A stretch of DNA of 64,000 nucleotides. Source: Mesorhizobium sp. WSM3626 (GTDB taxonomy: Bacteria > Pseudomonadota > Alphaproteobacteria > Rhizobiales > Rhizobiaceae). The position numbers and the translations under genes were made by a program. Shown one piece after another: positions 17,546 through 24,883 of the stretch. Positions within the stretch are counted from its first letter, which is position 1; each line of letters opens with the position of its first letter. The notes under the pieces are model-generated. The model searched no databases, was not told the DNA's origin, and worked only from the letters and a program-made list of their open reading frames with translations. The stretch is from assembly GCF_000513935.1 (NCBI RefSeq), contig NZ_AZUY01000006.1, forward strand, positions 122,134 through 186,133, in the 5' to 3' direction.

Positions 17546-17755
17546 TTATGCGGCTTTTTGGACGGGCAGCCCTGTGATCCATGCGAGGATTTCCGACTCA
17601 AGCCATCGCACACAGGCTTCGCTCAAGACACGCGGCCGAGGGAAGGATTCGGCATCCATCTTACGATAGATCGTGCTACTCCCGAGACTCGTCATCCGCA
17701 TGACTTCTTTGAGCTTCAGCAGGCGATCGGGCAGATTGTCGTTGTCAGCGTGCAT
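17546..17755 (-). CDS. alpA: AlpA family phage/satellite transcriptional regulator
   Basis: This 69-residue helix-turn-helix protein starts MHADNDNLPDRLLKLKEV. The segment RMTSLGSSTIYRKMDAESFP, residues about 19-38, is the AlpA (CP4-57 regulator) motif, and the C-terminal part RWLESEILAWI completes the domain. I chose the ATG at 17755 because GGAGGA lies six bases upstream. In P4-like elements and satellites AlpA-type proteins control integrase/excision and mobilisation genes. Here it is the last gene of the element, 55 bases after the capsid operon and on the same strand, rather than next to int, which is unusual. Confidence 0.85.
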   Translation of the reverse strand: MHADNDNLPDRLLKLKEVMRMTSLGSSTIYRKMDAESFPRPRVLSEACVRWLESEILAWITGLPVQKAA

Positions 17756-17810
17756 TGTCTTCCTCCGTTGAGCAGGCCGCCCGCCCATTACGGGCAGACG
17801 GCAAGATGCA

Positions 17811-18353
17811 TCAAAGCCCAGCCTGGTCCATAGTTTCCGAAACGGCAGGGCTGACGCCAAGAAAAGCGTGTAAGCCTGCCGCATCGTCTACTGGGTCAAG
17901 GTGCTCGTTCATGCGGGCAATCTCGCACTCCGCTTCCGCAATGACTTCATCGATCGGCTGGCCGTTTGCCGTGCCGATCTTGAAGGTTGCCGGAAACACA
18001 CGTCGCTCAATCTTGCCTGCCTTCGCATCGGCTATGGCCTCGACGCGGGTCTTTTTCGCCGGAGCCGGCAGTTTGCCGCCCATCCGCTCATACATGTCCA
18101 ACAGCTTCTCCTTGAGGTCAGTTGCGAAAGCGCCCTTATGCAGCCATTGGATCACCGGCTGACCGCCTTGCACGGTTGCGAATGGCGCCATGGCTACGTA
18201 GCCACGGTCAGCCGACCATGACAGCACCACGCCTTTGATGTTCGTGTGCAGTTCAGGAACGTAGATGTCGGCATATGCAAGCTTGGTGAAGGCCCGCTTG
18301 CCGTCGTCGTTCTGGAAGAATGTCATGCCGCGAATTTCGGTATTGAAGGTCAT
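17811..18353 (-). CDS. Unknown satellite protein at the end of the head operon
   Basis: I do not recognise this 180-residue protein. It starts MTFNTEIRGMTFF; the N-terminal half is mixed beta-like (IYVPELHTNIKGVVLSW), followed by a helical, charged part with LKEKLLDMYERMGG and KKTRVEAIADAKAGKI. Its ATG overlaps the adaptor stop by four bases, so it is co-translated with the head genes. It could be a minor head or size-determining protein, or a factor that directs helper proteins. That is inference from position only. Confidence 0.75.
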   Translation of the reverse strand: MTFNTEIRGMTFFQNDDGKRAFTKLAYADIYVPELHTNIKGVVLSWSADRGYVAMAPFATVQGGQPVIQWLHKGAFATDLKEKLLDMYERMGGKLPAPAKKTRVEAIADAKAGKIERRVFPATFKIGTANGQPIDEVIAEAECEIARMNEHLDPVDDAAGLHAFLGVSPAVSETMDQAGL

Positions 18354-18685
18354 GTTGCGACTCCGCTTTCCACGAGGAGGTCGATATAGTCGCCTCGCTC
18401 GGCCTTAATGATTGATCTGATGTTGAATGCTGTTCCGGCACGCGCATCAAGCGCGCGCCAGTCTGTCGTCACGACGGCCACAGGGCCGCCATTGCGGATC
18501 GTGATGACGATGGGCTGCACGCCCGTTAGCCGAGCGGAGAGGACTTCCTCGCTTCCCTTGAGGTAGCGGATCCTGGCAGGCACAGTAGCGACGTCGAACC
18601 AATCGCTAATGGTATTTCCATGCCCGTCGTCCATCTCCACGAAGTCTTGCAGAGTCACCAGTTCGCGAAGCTGACCGGCGCTCAT
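18350..18685 (-). CDS. Phage head-tail adaptor (head closure, SPP1 gp16-like)
   Basis: This 111-residue protein starts MSAGQLRELVTLQDF and matches the head-closure family (Phage_H_T_join): N-terminal LRELVTLQD, central VPARIRYLKGSEEVLSARL and a C-terminal beta-rich part. In tailed phages it sits under the connector and presents the site to which the tail binds. In a satellite without tail genes it is the part that must accept helper tails. It overlaps the portal gene by four bases. Confidence 0.85.
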   Translation of the reverse strand: MSAGQLRELVTLQDFVEMDDGHGNTISDWFDVATVPARIRYLKGSEEVLSARLTGVQPIVITIRNGGPVAVVTTDWRALDARAGTAFNIRSIIKAERGDYIDLLVESGVAT

Positions 18686-19908
18686 GCCGCCGCCTCATCG
18701 ATCTTCGCCTTGTTGTCATTCGCGCCGACTAGCCCCATGTTCAAGGCTTGGACGAACTGGTCCCCATCCGGGATCTTCGACATGTTCTCCATCGACCTGA
18801 TCTCGTTGGTGGACAACCAGCCGCCTTCGCGGCCGACGCGGTATGCGTTGTACCTGTCAACCAAACTGCCATGGAGCAATCCGTCCAAGTCATGCTCGAT
18901 GAAGAGCGACTTTCGGCTTTCCGGCGACAGCAGGGCCACGTTCATTGTCTGCTCGATACGCTTTGCCCATGGCTGCAAGCAGCGCTGAACCAAGGCTCGG
19001 CTTTCACCCTCGACATTCGAGTATGTGGCCTGATCAACAATGCCGGCTGCGGTAGGCGGCACGCCAAAGATGCGGCAAACATCAAGGTTGGAAAGCTGAC
19101 GGCTAGCCAGGAATTCCGAATCCTTGCTGTTGAAGCTGATGTTGGACCATGTGGCGCCGCCGTCCAGTACTAGGGGCTGATTTGCCTTAAGCGAGCCGAT
19201 CAGCCTGTTCTGGAATTTGGTGATAATGTCTTCCTTGCCAGCGCCGGAAAGCTTGTCTGGAAACGTTAACAGACCGCTTGGGCGGAAGGCATTTTCTGCG
19301 GCGGAACCGGCTTGCTCCTGTTGCGAAAGCGCAAGCCCAAAGGTCGCCGCAGCGATCGAGATTGGTGACTGACCGAGGAAGCCGGTCGTTCGGTCGAGCC
19401 TGTATCTCAAGTGCAAGATTTCGTCGGCTAGCAAGGTCTCCGTGCTAGCGACCGTGATCGGACTAACACGATATCGCAACCTACCGGATGCAAGCTGTTC
19501 GACGGAGACCCTGCTTGCCGGGATCGGATGCAACGCCGCGACCTGGCCGCGACCGTTACGCTCTATCTTGGCAAAGGCATTACCGAAGAGAAGACACGAA
19601 ACGATCAGTGCCTCGCGAGCCTCGTAGGCGGTAAGCAGGGACGAGGACTGCGACTGTAGGACGTCATGCAACGGATGGTCCGTTGCGGGCTCACGGCCTC
19701 CGTCTGCCGTCTTGCGGTACAGGACGAGCGGCACGCTGGCGAGGTTTTCCGCAATGACCGAAATACAGCGATGGGCCACGGCATGGCCCGCCGCCGCCTC
19801 AGGGCTAATAGGCGTGCCGGTAGCCGAATAGTACGTCGTGCCTTGGAGGAGATCCCATGAGGTCAGGTCTCGGGTCTCCGTCTTCTTTCCGAAAGGCCAC
19901 CAGTTCAT
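18682..19908 (-). CDS. HK97 family phage portal protein
   Basis: This 408-residue portal subunit forms the ring at the capsid vertex through which DNA enters. Diagnostic pieces are AVAHRCISVIAENLASVPL near residues 43-61, FGNAFAKIERN near 108-118, and the C-terminal wing/crown part FGVPPTAAGI...YSNVEGESRALVQRCLQPW. Full family length. ATGA overlaps on both sides (protease upstream, adaptor downstream) indicate strict co-translation. In HK97-type phages the portal gene precedes protease and capsid; here it follows them. Confidence 0.92.
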   Translation of the reverse strand: MNWWPFGKKTETRDLTSWDLLQGTTYYSATGTPISPEAAAGHAVAHRCISVIAENLASVPLVLYRKTADGGREPATDHPLHDVLQSQSSSLLTAYEAREALIVSCLLFGNAFAKIERNGRGQVAALHPIPASRVSVEQLASGRLRYRVSPITVASTETLLADEILHLRYRLDRTTGFLGQSPISIAAATFGLALSQQEQAGSAAENAFRPSGLLTFPDKLSGAGKEDIITKFQNRLIGSLKANQPLVLDGGATWSNISFNSKDSEFLASRQLSNLDVCRIFGVPPTAAGIVDQATYSNVEGESRALVQRCLQPWAKRIEQTMNVALLSPESRKSLFIEHDLDGLLHGSLVDRYNAYRVGREGGWLSTNEIRSMENMSKIPDGDQFVQALNMGLVGANDNKAKIDEAAA

Positions 19909-20435
19909 CGTGCGGCCTCCAGGTCGAGAAGCGCAATCCGGCGATCGGCGGTCGTGCGCGTAGCGGGCCGGGAACGGGCCTGCACGCTTGTGCCGCTGTA
20001 GGCTGGGAATGACTGGACAACGCTAATCTCGTGCAGTGTCACGGCTCTAAGCTCGCGCTTGTCGCCGCTCCAGACTTCGCCGCTGGCTTCGACCGTGAAG
20101 CCAAAGGATGCGCCGCCAAGATCGCCACGAGCGGCAAGGGCGAGAACGTCGCGGCCTGCCGATGTGTCGGGGATGTCTAGTTCGAAAGCGAGTCCGCGCT
20201 CATTTTCGGAAAGGCGCAGCGAACCGCTGCGCGTCCTCGCAAGCACCTTGCCGGAATCGTGGTCGACCAGGGCCAGAATGTCCTTGCCGCTTGCCAGGCT
20301 CGCCGCGAACGCACCGCGTTTGATCACTTCCCGGAAGTCGGTAATCCGAGTCTCTTGGTCGAAGACCGCGGCAAAACCGACCAGTTTCCGACCTTCGGCG
20401 CGAACCTCATGGGCCGCGCGAGTTTCCATTGTCAT
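19905..20435 (-). CDS. HK97 family prohead protease
   Basis: This 176-residue capsid maturation protease removes the scaffolding delta domain of the capsid protein during head assembly. The order GFAAVFDQET, then the His-bearing LVDHDS near residues 56-61, then the Ser-bearing GASFGF near 111-116, matches the catalytic centre of the U35 family. A C-terminal tail rich in Arg follows. It lies between the connector and portal genes with 4-base overlaps. Confidence 0.9.
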   Translation of the reverse strand: MTMETRAAHEVRAEGRKLVGFAAVFDQETRITDFREVIKRGAFAASLASGKDILALVDHDSGKVLARTRSGSLRLSENERGLAFELDIPDTSAGRDVLALAARGDLGGASFGFTVEASGEVWSGDKRELRAVTLHEISVVQSFPAYSGTSVQARSRPATRTTADRRIALLDLEAAR

Positions 20436-20710
20436 ATCGTTTGCTCCCTAAACGGTTGCAGCAAAGCGTCTACGCCGTAGGCAATCGCCTTCGGTGGTGC
20501 CTCGGTCGCTGCATCTCGGTTTGAGTACCAGTGGCTCACAAGTAGCAAAATGGCGTGCCTGACGGGCGCCTGAACCGGGGTGGCAAACGCCACCCCGATC
20601 TCGGTCACATACCCTTCGGCCGCCTCTAGAAGCGAGGTCACATAATCGTCGTCACTATCGAATGTGACGCGCAAATGTGCCTTGCCTTCCGCAAGGCTAA
20701 CCGCGGTCAT
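20432..20710 (-). CDS. Phage head-tail connector (gp6-like)
   Basis: This 92-residue protein begins with SLAEGKAHLRVTFDSDDDY (residues 5-23) and AEGYVTEIG, the pattern of HK97 gp6/YqbG-like connectors (Phage_connect_1), which form a ring under the portal. A segment VRHAILLLVSHWYSNRD follows. It overlaps the capsid gene by one base and the protease gene by four. Confidence 0.87.
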   Translation of the reverse strand: MTAVSLAEGKAHLRVTFDSDDDYVTSLLEAAEGYVTEIGVAFATPVQAPVRHAILLLVSHWYSNRDAATEAPPKAIAYGVDALLQPFREQTI

Positions 20711-21972
20711 TATGCGGTCAGCATGTCTTTGATGGCAGCGAACGACTCGGCGTGGCGCACGGCCACATCGACGTCCTTCATAGCGCGGACCATAACCCGA
20801 CCCTTGGCGTAAGCCGTTGTTTCATACGGATTAACCAGAATGTCTGTTCCCGAATAGTTGGCGATAATCAGGTCGGCGAAATTGCCGAAGATCAGGGCCG
20901 AAGCAACCGCGCCCGACGTGCCCTTGACCAGGTTGGACGGCACCAGATTGGTGCTGGCCAGCACATAGCCAGCGAGCGAGCCGGGTGCTTCCTGCAGCAT
21001 CACGGAGTCGGTTGCCGAAACCTTCTGGGTGCCGCGCATTTTCTTGACCGCCTTGGGGTTGGTCAGGAAGGCGCTGCCTTCGGCGTTGGCAGTTTCGAGC
21101 GCGGCAATCAGGTCCAGAATCGACTGCCAGGTCGGTACGGCGCCGTTGGTGCCTAGCGCCACGGAACCGATACCCGACGTGCTCAGGATACCGGTCGGCG
21201 TGTTTGACGTGCCGTCGCCGGCAATGGCCTTGTCGTCAATCGCGTTGGCAATCACAGCGGCCAGGTCGTTGCGGACCAGCTGCTCGATGGCAGGAACGGC
21301 GTTGATGAGGGTGCGGCGGCTAAACGACGTCATTGCGCCAACCGTCTTCGGCGCCAAGTTCACGTCATCGAAGGCGGCATCCGTTTCGGTGAGCGAGCCG
21401 TCTTCGGCAACCCACTGGCCGGTGCTAGAGCCGGTCTGGCGCGGGATGTCGACGTTGCCGACGAGACCGTCCAGAACAGTTGCGCCCAGCCTGCCGACAA
21501 CGAGCTTGGCCCGCAGGCGATCGATGAAGAGGTCGGCCCGGTGCACGTTCGGAATCAGGTCGGCAGCGGACGAGCCAGCAAGCAGGGTGCGCCGCTCGAG
21601 GAATACCTCGTCCGGAACTGCGATGCCCTGAAATTTGCGGCCGGAACGCTTGGCAACTTCCTGCGACATTTCCCGCTCAAAGCCGGCGTCGACGTTATCG
21701 CCGATGGCGGCAGAGATGGCCTTTGTGATCGAGAAGCCGCGAGCGCGTTCCTCGTACTGGCCGTCACCGATATTGTCGGACGACACGATGGCGGGCGCGG
21801 CACGCTCGAAGTCGGCCAGCGTCTTGGCGCGCCCAATCTGCTTATCGAGATCGCGAACTTCGGTTTCGAGCGCATCGAACTTCCCGGCCTTATCGCCGGT
21901 CAGGTCGTTGCCAAGAGCCTTCATATCGACTACCTTGGCGGCACGCTGTTCCTGAAGTGTATGAACGTTCAT
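20710..21972 (-). CDS. HK97 family major capsid protein
   Basis: This 420-residue capsid subunit has the full HK97 layout. The N-terminal delta (scaffold) region, about residues 1-100, is coiled-coil-like (ALETEVRDLDKQI), and the shell part has GQWVAEDGSLTETDAAFDDV near residue 190 and the AGDGTSNTPTGILS segment near 250. The protease encoded two genes downstream should remove the delta domain. It is the first gene of a six- to seven-gene operon read from a leader with a near-consensus promoter. The ATG at 21972 has a weak AAAGGA site upstream. Confidence 0.93.
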   Translation of the reverse strand: MNVHTLQEQRAAKVVDMKALGNDLTGDKAGKFDALETEVRDLDKQIGRAKTLADFERAAPAIVSSDNIGDGQYEERARGFSITKAISAAIGDNVDAGFEREMSQEVAKRSGRKFQGIAVPDEVFLERRTLLAGSSAADLIPNVHRADLFIDRLRAKLVVGRLGATVLDGLVGNVDIPRQTGSSTGQWVAEDGSLTETDAAFDDVNLAPKTVGAMTSFSRRTLINAVPAIEQLVRNDLAAVIANAIDDKAIAGDGTSNTPTGILSTSGIGSVALGTNGAVPTWQSILDLIAALETANAEGSAFLTNPKAVKKMRGTQKVSATDSVMLQEAPGSLAGYVLASTNLVPSNLVKGTSGAVASALIFGNFADLIIANYSGTDILVNPYETTAYAKGRVMVRAMKDVDVAVRHAESFAAIKDMLTA

Positions 21973-22053
21973 GTAATGTTTGTCCTTTCGAGACAGTTGG
22001 TAGAAATGAGGGGTTCGCGGTCGTTTCCTAGGCCACCGCGGCCCCTTTGCTTT

Positions 22054-22071
22054 CCCGTAGGTACCTACGGG
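22054..22071. repeat. 18-bp perfect palindrome in the capsid leader
   Basis: CCCGTAGGTACCTACGGG is a perfect 18-bp palindrome about 82 bases upstream of the capsid start. It is followed by TTTT on the plus strand. It could be an operator for a dimeric regulator, part of an RNA switch, or an arm of a packaging site. Confidence 0.8.
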
Positions 22072-22072
22072 T

Positions 22073-22093
22073 TTTCCGGCCTAACGCCGGAAA
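22073..22093. repeat. Stem-loop next to the palindrome
   Basis: An 8-bp stem TTTCCGGC/GCCGGAAA closes a CTAAC loop, directly adjoining the 18-bp palindrome. The two hairpins together form a structured block in the capsid leader. Confidence 0.7.
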
Positions 22094-22296
22094 CACGAAT
22101 AGCCCGCACGGCTGATGCCGGCAGGCTGAAAACTTTTAGGATTTTGAAGCGCCTCCCAGCGCGAGCCTTGTGGCTCTATTCATTCCGGCGCCCCTGTTGC
22201 CGGCTTCTATATCTTCCACGCTTTTCGCGCGGTGCTTGTGAGCGGCCTCGACCGCTACCTGAAGATGCCGAATCGGTATCCGACCTTCAAAAAGTT

Positions 22297-22326
22297 ATTA
22301 TAGCACGTTTCCGCTTAGAAAGTCAA
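22297..22326 (-). promoter_or_regulatory. Sigma-70 promoter for the capsid operon
   Basis: On the minus strand TTGACT (22326-22321) and TATAAT (22302-22297) are separated by 18 bases. This is close to the Escherichia coli consensus and unusual for a GC-rich alphaproteobacterium. It points at the capsid gene about 320 bases downstream. Confidence 0.7.
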
Positions 22327-22545
22327 TATGTAGTGGGTCGGTTTTCTAAAGAATCTACATCTAGTGGCTGCGAATCGCTCAGAAAACCCGATCTGACAAT
22401 AGGATCGCAAATCATTGCGGCTTTTTTAGGTCCGAAGCACAAGATATGCGAATTTTTCTCGCCACCACCACTATATATAGAGTTGAGCCGCATAATCGGC
22501 AAGGAGCAGCCACGCAGGAGCAGGCGCCGCCGCATGGCTGCATAG

Positions 22546-22851
22546 CTATTTCTTCGGCCAGCCTTTCTCGTCATAGCCGCCGTCTAGGTAACTGCGGAGT
22601 GAGGTGAGCGCTGGACCGAAGCCGGAATAGGGCGAGGGCATTTCTTCCCGTACGTCACGCGTGAACCATCCCAGCCCCTGCTTCAGGCGCCCTAGCGTTT
22701 TCATGATCGCCTTGTCTGCGGAATGGTAGCGTTCAAAGTGCGATTCCAGCCGATAGTAATGGTCCCAAGCTTTGTCGATTTCTTCAATAGAGCGACCTTG
22801 AACCATGCCGTTTCGCAAGGCGTCAATTTCGGCTTTAGTTTCTTCATTCAT
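22546..22851 (-). CDS. Unknown 101-residue protein after the large terminase
   Basis: No family is recognised. The protein starts MNEETKAEIDALRNG, is highly charged and looks mostly helical, with aromatic residues in DKAWDHYYRLESHFERYH (about 31-48). I chose the ATG at 22851 with GGGGAA upstream; it begins 17 bases after the terminase stop. Position next to TerL and small size make it a candidate for the missing small terminase or another packaging factor, but no helix-turn-helix is obvious. Treat this as a guess. Confidence 0.65.
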   Translation of the reverse strand: MNEETKAEIDALRNGMVQGRSIEEIDKAWDHYYRLESHFERYHSADKAIMKTLGRLKQGLGWFTRDVREEMPSPYSGFGPALTSLRSYLDGGYDEKGWPKK

Positions 22852-22868
22852 AGTGCTTCCCCTGTTCT

Positions 22869-24476
22869 CTAAGCCGCCATAAGACACGCCGGCAAGCTAT
22901 CATTCTCGTGCCGCCGCGCAATTCCGAGCGCGATTGTCATCGCCACTAGGCCATCGATTTTTTCTCGCGACCTGTCTTTATCGAGCTTGCGGTTTCCAGC
23001 GGCGTCACGGCTCACCGCCGCGTTTGCCGCATTCCATGTCATGACCGGGTGGTCGCCGTGCCGCAGCTTGCCGGATATCAGCAAGGTTTCCATGTAGTCG
23101 AGCGAGGGCGAAATATCGCGGTAGCCCTGGCCGAACTCGACAAGATTGACACTGATGTCGTCGTCGGCCAGGTCGCGCTGCAAATCCTTAATGCGCCAGC
23201 GGTCGAACCCGATCGCCTGCACATCGTACGTCTGCACAAGCTCGCCCATACGGTGCGAGATGAACGAATAGTCCGTTGCGGCGCCCGGCGTAGGCTCTAT
23301 GAAGCCGTCCTTAGCCCATGAGAAATAGGGCACGCGGTCGGTGTCTTCCCGCTCGAGAAGGTTGTCGCCAGGACACCAAAAGAACGGCAACACGTCGAAG
23401 CCGCCTTCGTCGTCGGGAAAGACGAGCGTCAGGCAGCTAAGGTCGCGCGTTGAACCAAGATCCAAACCGCCATAGCAGCGCCGTCCGGCAAGCCCGGCAA
23501 CGTCGACCTTGCCGCCGCACGCCTTCCATTCGGCAGCCCGTATAAACCGCTCCTGCGCCTCTACGCGGCGATTGAGGCGGAGGTTCAAGAACCGCGGCAG
23601 GAAGGACGCCATGCGCTTGGCGCGCTCCGCTTGTGCCCGGAATTCGGTTTCGTCTAGGAAGATGCCCCAAGCCGGGTTGCACGCCTTCCACACTTCCTCA
23701 TCGAACGGATCAGCGTCATCCGGTGCGCATATCAACTGGCAATAGACGGTCGGGTCTTCGCCCCGCAGAGCATCGTCTATCATCACGGAAAGCGGATGGT
23801 GGTCGTTGGCCGCTTGCGTCGAAATGACGATGCCAAGGCTCTCTTTGCGCTTGCCTTGCGCGGTCTGCAGGTTGTGCAGCAGCTCGTCCGTCTTGGCCTG
23901 CGCAAATTCGTCGTAGGTCCAGAGGGAGGGCGCCAAGCCGTGACCACGGCGGACATCTGCCGACAGGGACTCGTAAAGCGAGCCCTTGCCGTCGCCGTCC
24001 AGAACCTCAATCCGCTTGTGGAAACGCTGGCAGTTCGTGCGCTCCTCGAACTCAGGCACAGCGGAGATTATGGCTTCCATCTCTCGATACAGGAGACCGG
24101 CTTGCTGCTTATCGATGGCTGCGCTGTAGATTTCGCCGCGCGGTTCGCTCTCCGGGCCAAGCAGATGGGCAAGATTTATTCCTGCTAGGAAACCGGTCTT
24201 TCCCCCGCCGCGTGGCTGACTCTGAATTGCCAGCCGCACTTTGCGCCGACCGTCTTCATCGACATTGCCGTACACATTATCGATGAATTCGATCTGTTCC
24301 GGCAGCAATTTCATAGTCTGGCCGGCCAGGATGCCCTTAGTGATGGGCAGGAACTCCATGAAGGCGACCAGCCGCTCGACGCGGGTGAGGTTGGGCGCCA
24401 TCCATGGCAGATCACGGGCCGGTGCCGATATGATGGATTTGCCCTTAGCGCGGGCGCCAGGTCCACGCAGGCCCAT
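22869..24476 (-). CDS. Phage terminase large subunit
   Basis: This 535-residue packaging motor belongs to the HK97-type terminase family (Terminase_1). It has an ATPase P-loop variant QPRGGGKT near residues 92-99, a Walker B-like LWTYDEF near 190-196, and the nuclease domain starting GLDLGST near residue 343 with a later acidic DGLVAM segment. Length is normal and the frame intact. The ATG at 24476 overlaps the HNH stop by one base. No recognisable small terminase precedes it; in related phages TerS lies between HNH and TerL. Confidence 0.92.
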   Translation of the reverse strand: MGLRGPGARAKGKSIISAPARDLPWMAPNLTRVERLVAFMEFLPITKGILAGQTMKLLPEQIEFIDNVYGNVDEDGRRKVRLAIQSQPRGGGKTGFLAGINLAHLLGPESEPRGEIYSAAIDKQQAGLLYREMEAIISAVPEFEERTNCQRFHKRIEVLDGDGKGSLYESLSADVRRGHGLAPSLWTYDEFAQAKTDELLHNLQTAQGKRKESLGIVISTQAANDHHPLSVMIDDALRGEDPTVYCQLICAPDDADPFDEEVWKACNPAWGIFLDETEFRAQAERAKRMASFLPRFLNLRLNRRVEAQERFIRAAEWKACGGKVDVAGLAGRRCYGGLDLGSTRDLSCLTLVFPDDEGGFDVLPFFWCPGDNLLEREDTDRVPYFSWAKDGFIEPTPGAATDYSFISHRMGELVQTYDVQAIGFDRWRIKDLQRDLADDDISVNLVEFGQGYRDISPSLDYMETLLISGKLRHGDHPVMTWNAANAAVSRDAAGNRKLDKDRSREKIDGLVAMTIALGIARRHENDSLPACLMAA

Positions 24477-24883
24477 TAGACAAACTCCCAATTGGTTTCA
24501 GGTGAAACTAATTCTTTCTTTGTGGGGCACGGCGGTCCCCGGCCGGTCGAACCTGGCGATGCGAAGCCCCCAGGCGCCCACCAGTCGTCTTCATCGTCCA
24601 GCGGGTTGCCCTCGACGTCGCAGCCCTTGAAGCGCGAGCCGCCTTTGCTATCCGCGCTATCGACGCGCCGTGTCTTGCTGTTGTGGCACGGCAAGCACAG
24701 GCTCATGAGTCGGTCGATCGGCGGGAACGGATCCCCGCCTTTCTCGATTGCAACAACATGGTCGACGGCAATGGCAGGCTCGATCACTTCCCGCCGTACG
24801 CACGCCTCGCACAATGGGTCAGTCGATAGCTTGGCTTGCCGCAAGCGCTGCCATGCGGCGGTGTTGTAAGGCCAACGGCTCAT
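24476..24883 (-). CDS. HNH endonuclease (packaging-associated)
   Basis: This 135-residue HNH nuclease has CEAC near residues 25-28, then VDHVVAIEKGGDP near 40-52 and LCLPCHNSKT near 62-71, giving the two Cys pairs and the His/Asn core. The C-terminal tail is Gly/Pro-rich. In HK97-like phages and capsid-forming satellites such an HNH protein works with the large terminase in cutting DNA at cos sites. It overlaps the RepA-like gene by four bases and terL by one. Confidence 0.88.
   Translation of the reverse strand: MSRWPYNTAAWQRLRQAKLSTDPLCEACVRREVIEPAIAVDHVVAIEKGGDPFPPIDRLMSLCLPCHNSKTRRVDSADSKGGSRFKGCDVEGNPLDDEDDWWAPGGFASPGSTGRGPPCPTKKELVSPETNWEFV

Larger units (their letters stand above)
21973..22545. 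other. Non-coding leader between the terminase and capsid modules
   Basis: These 573 bases carry no supported gene. They are AT-richer than their surroundings between about 22270 and 22500. They contain a near-consensus minus-strand promoter (22297-22326) and, between promoter and capsid start, two hairpins (22054-22071 and 22073-22093). The predicted 5' leader is about 310 bases. Confidence 0.7.

Noticed and set aside
22323..22574. 83-codon minus-strand frame before the capsid gene
   Set aside because: No ribosome-binding site, overlaps the end of the 101-residue gene, and its distal part covers the likely promoter region.
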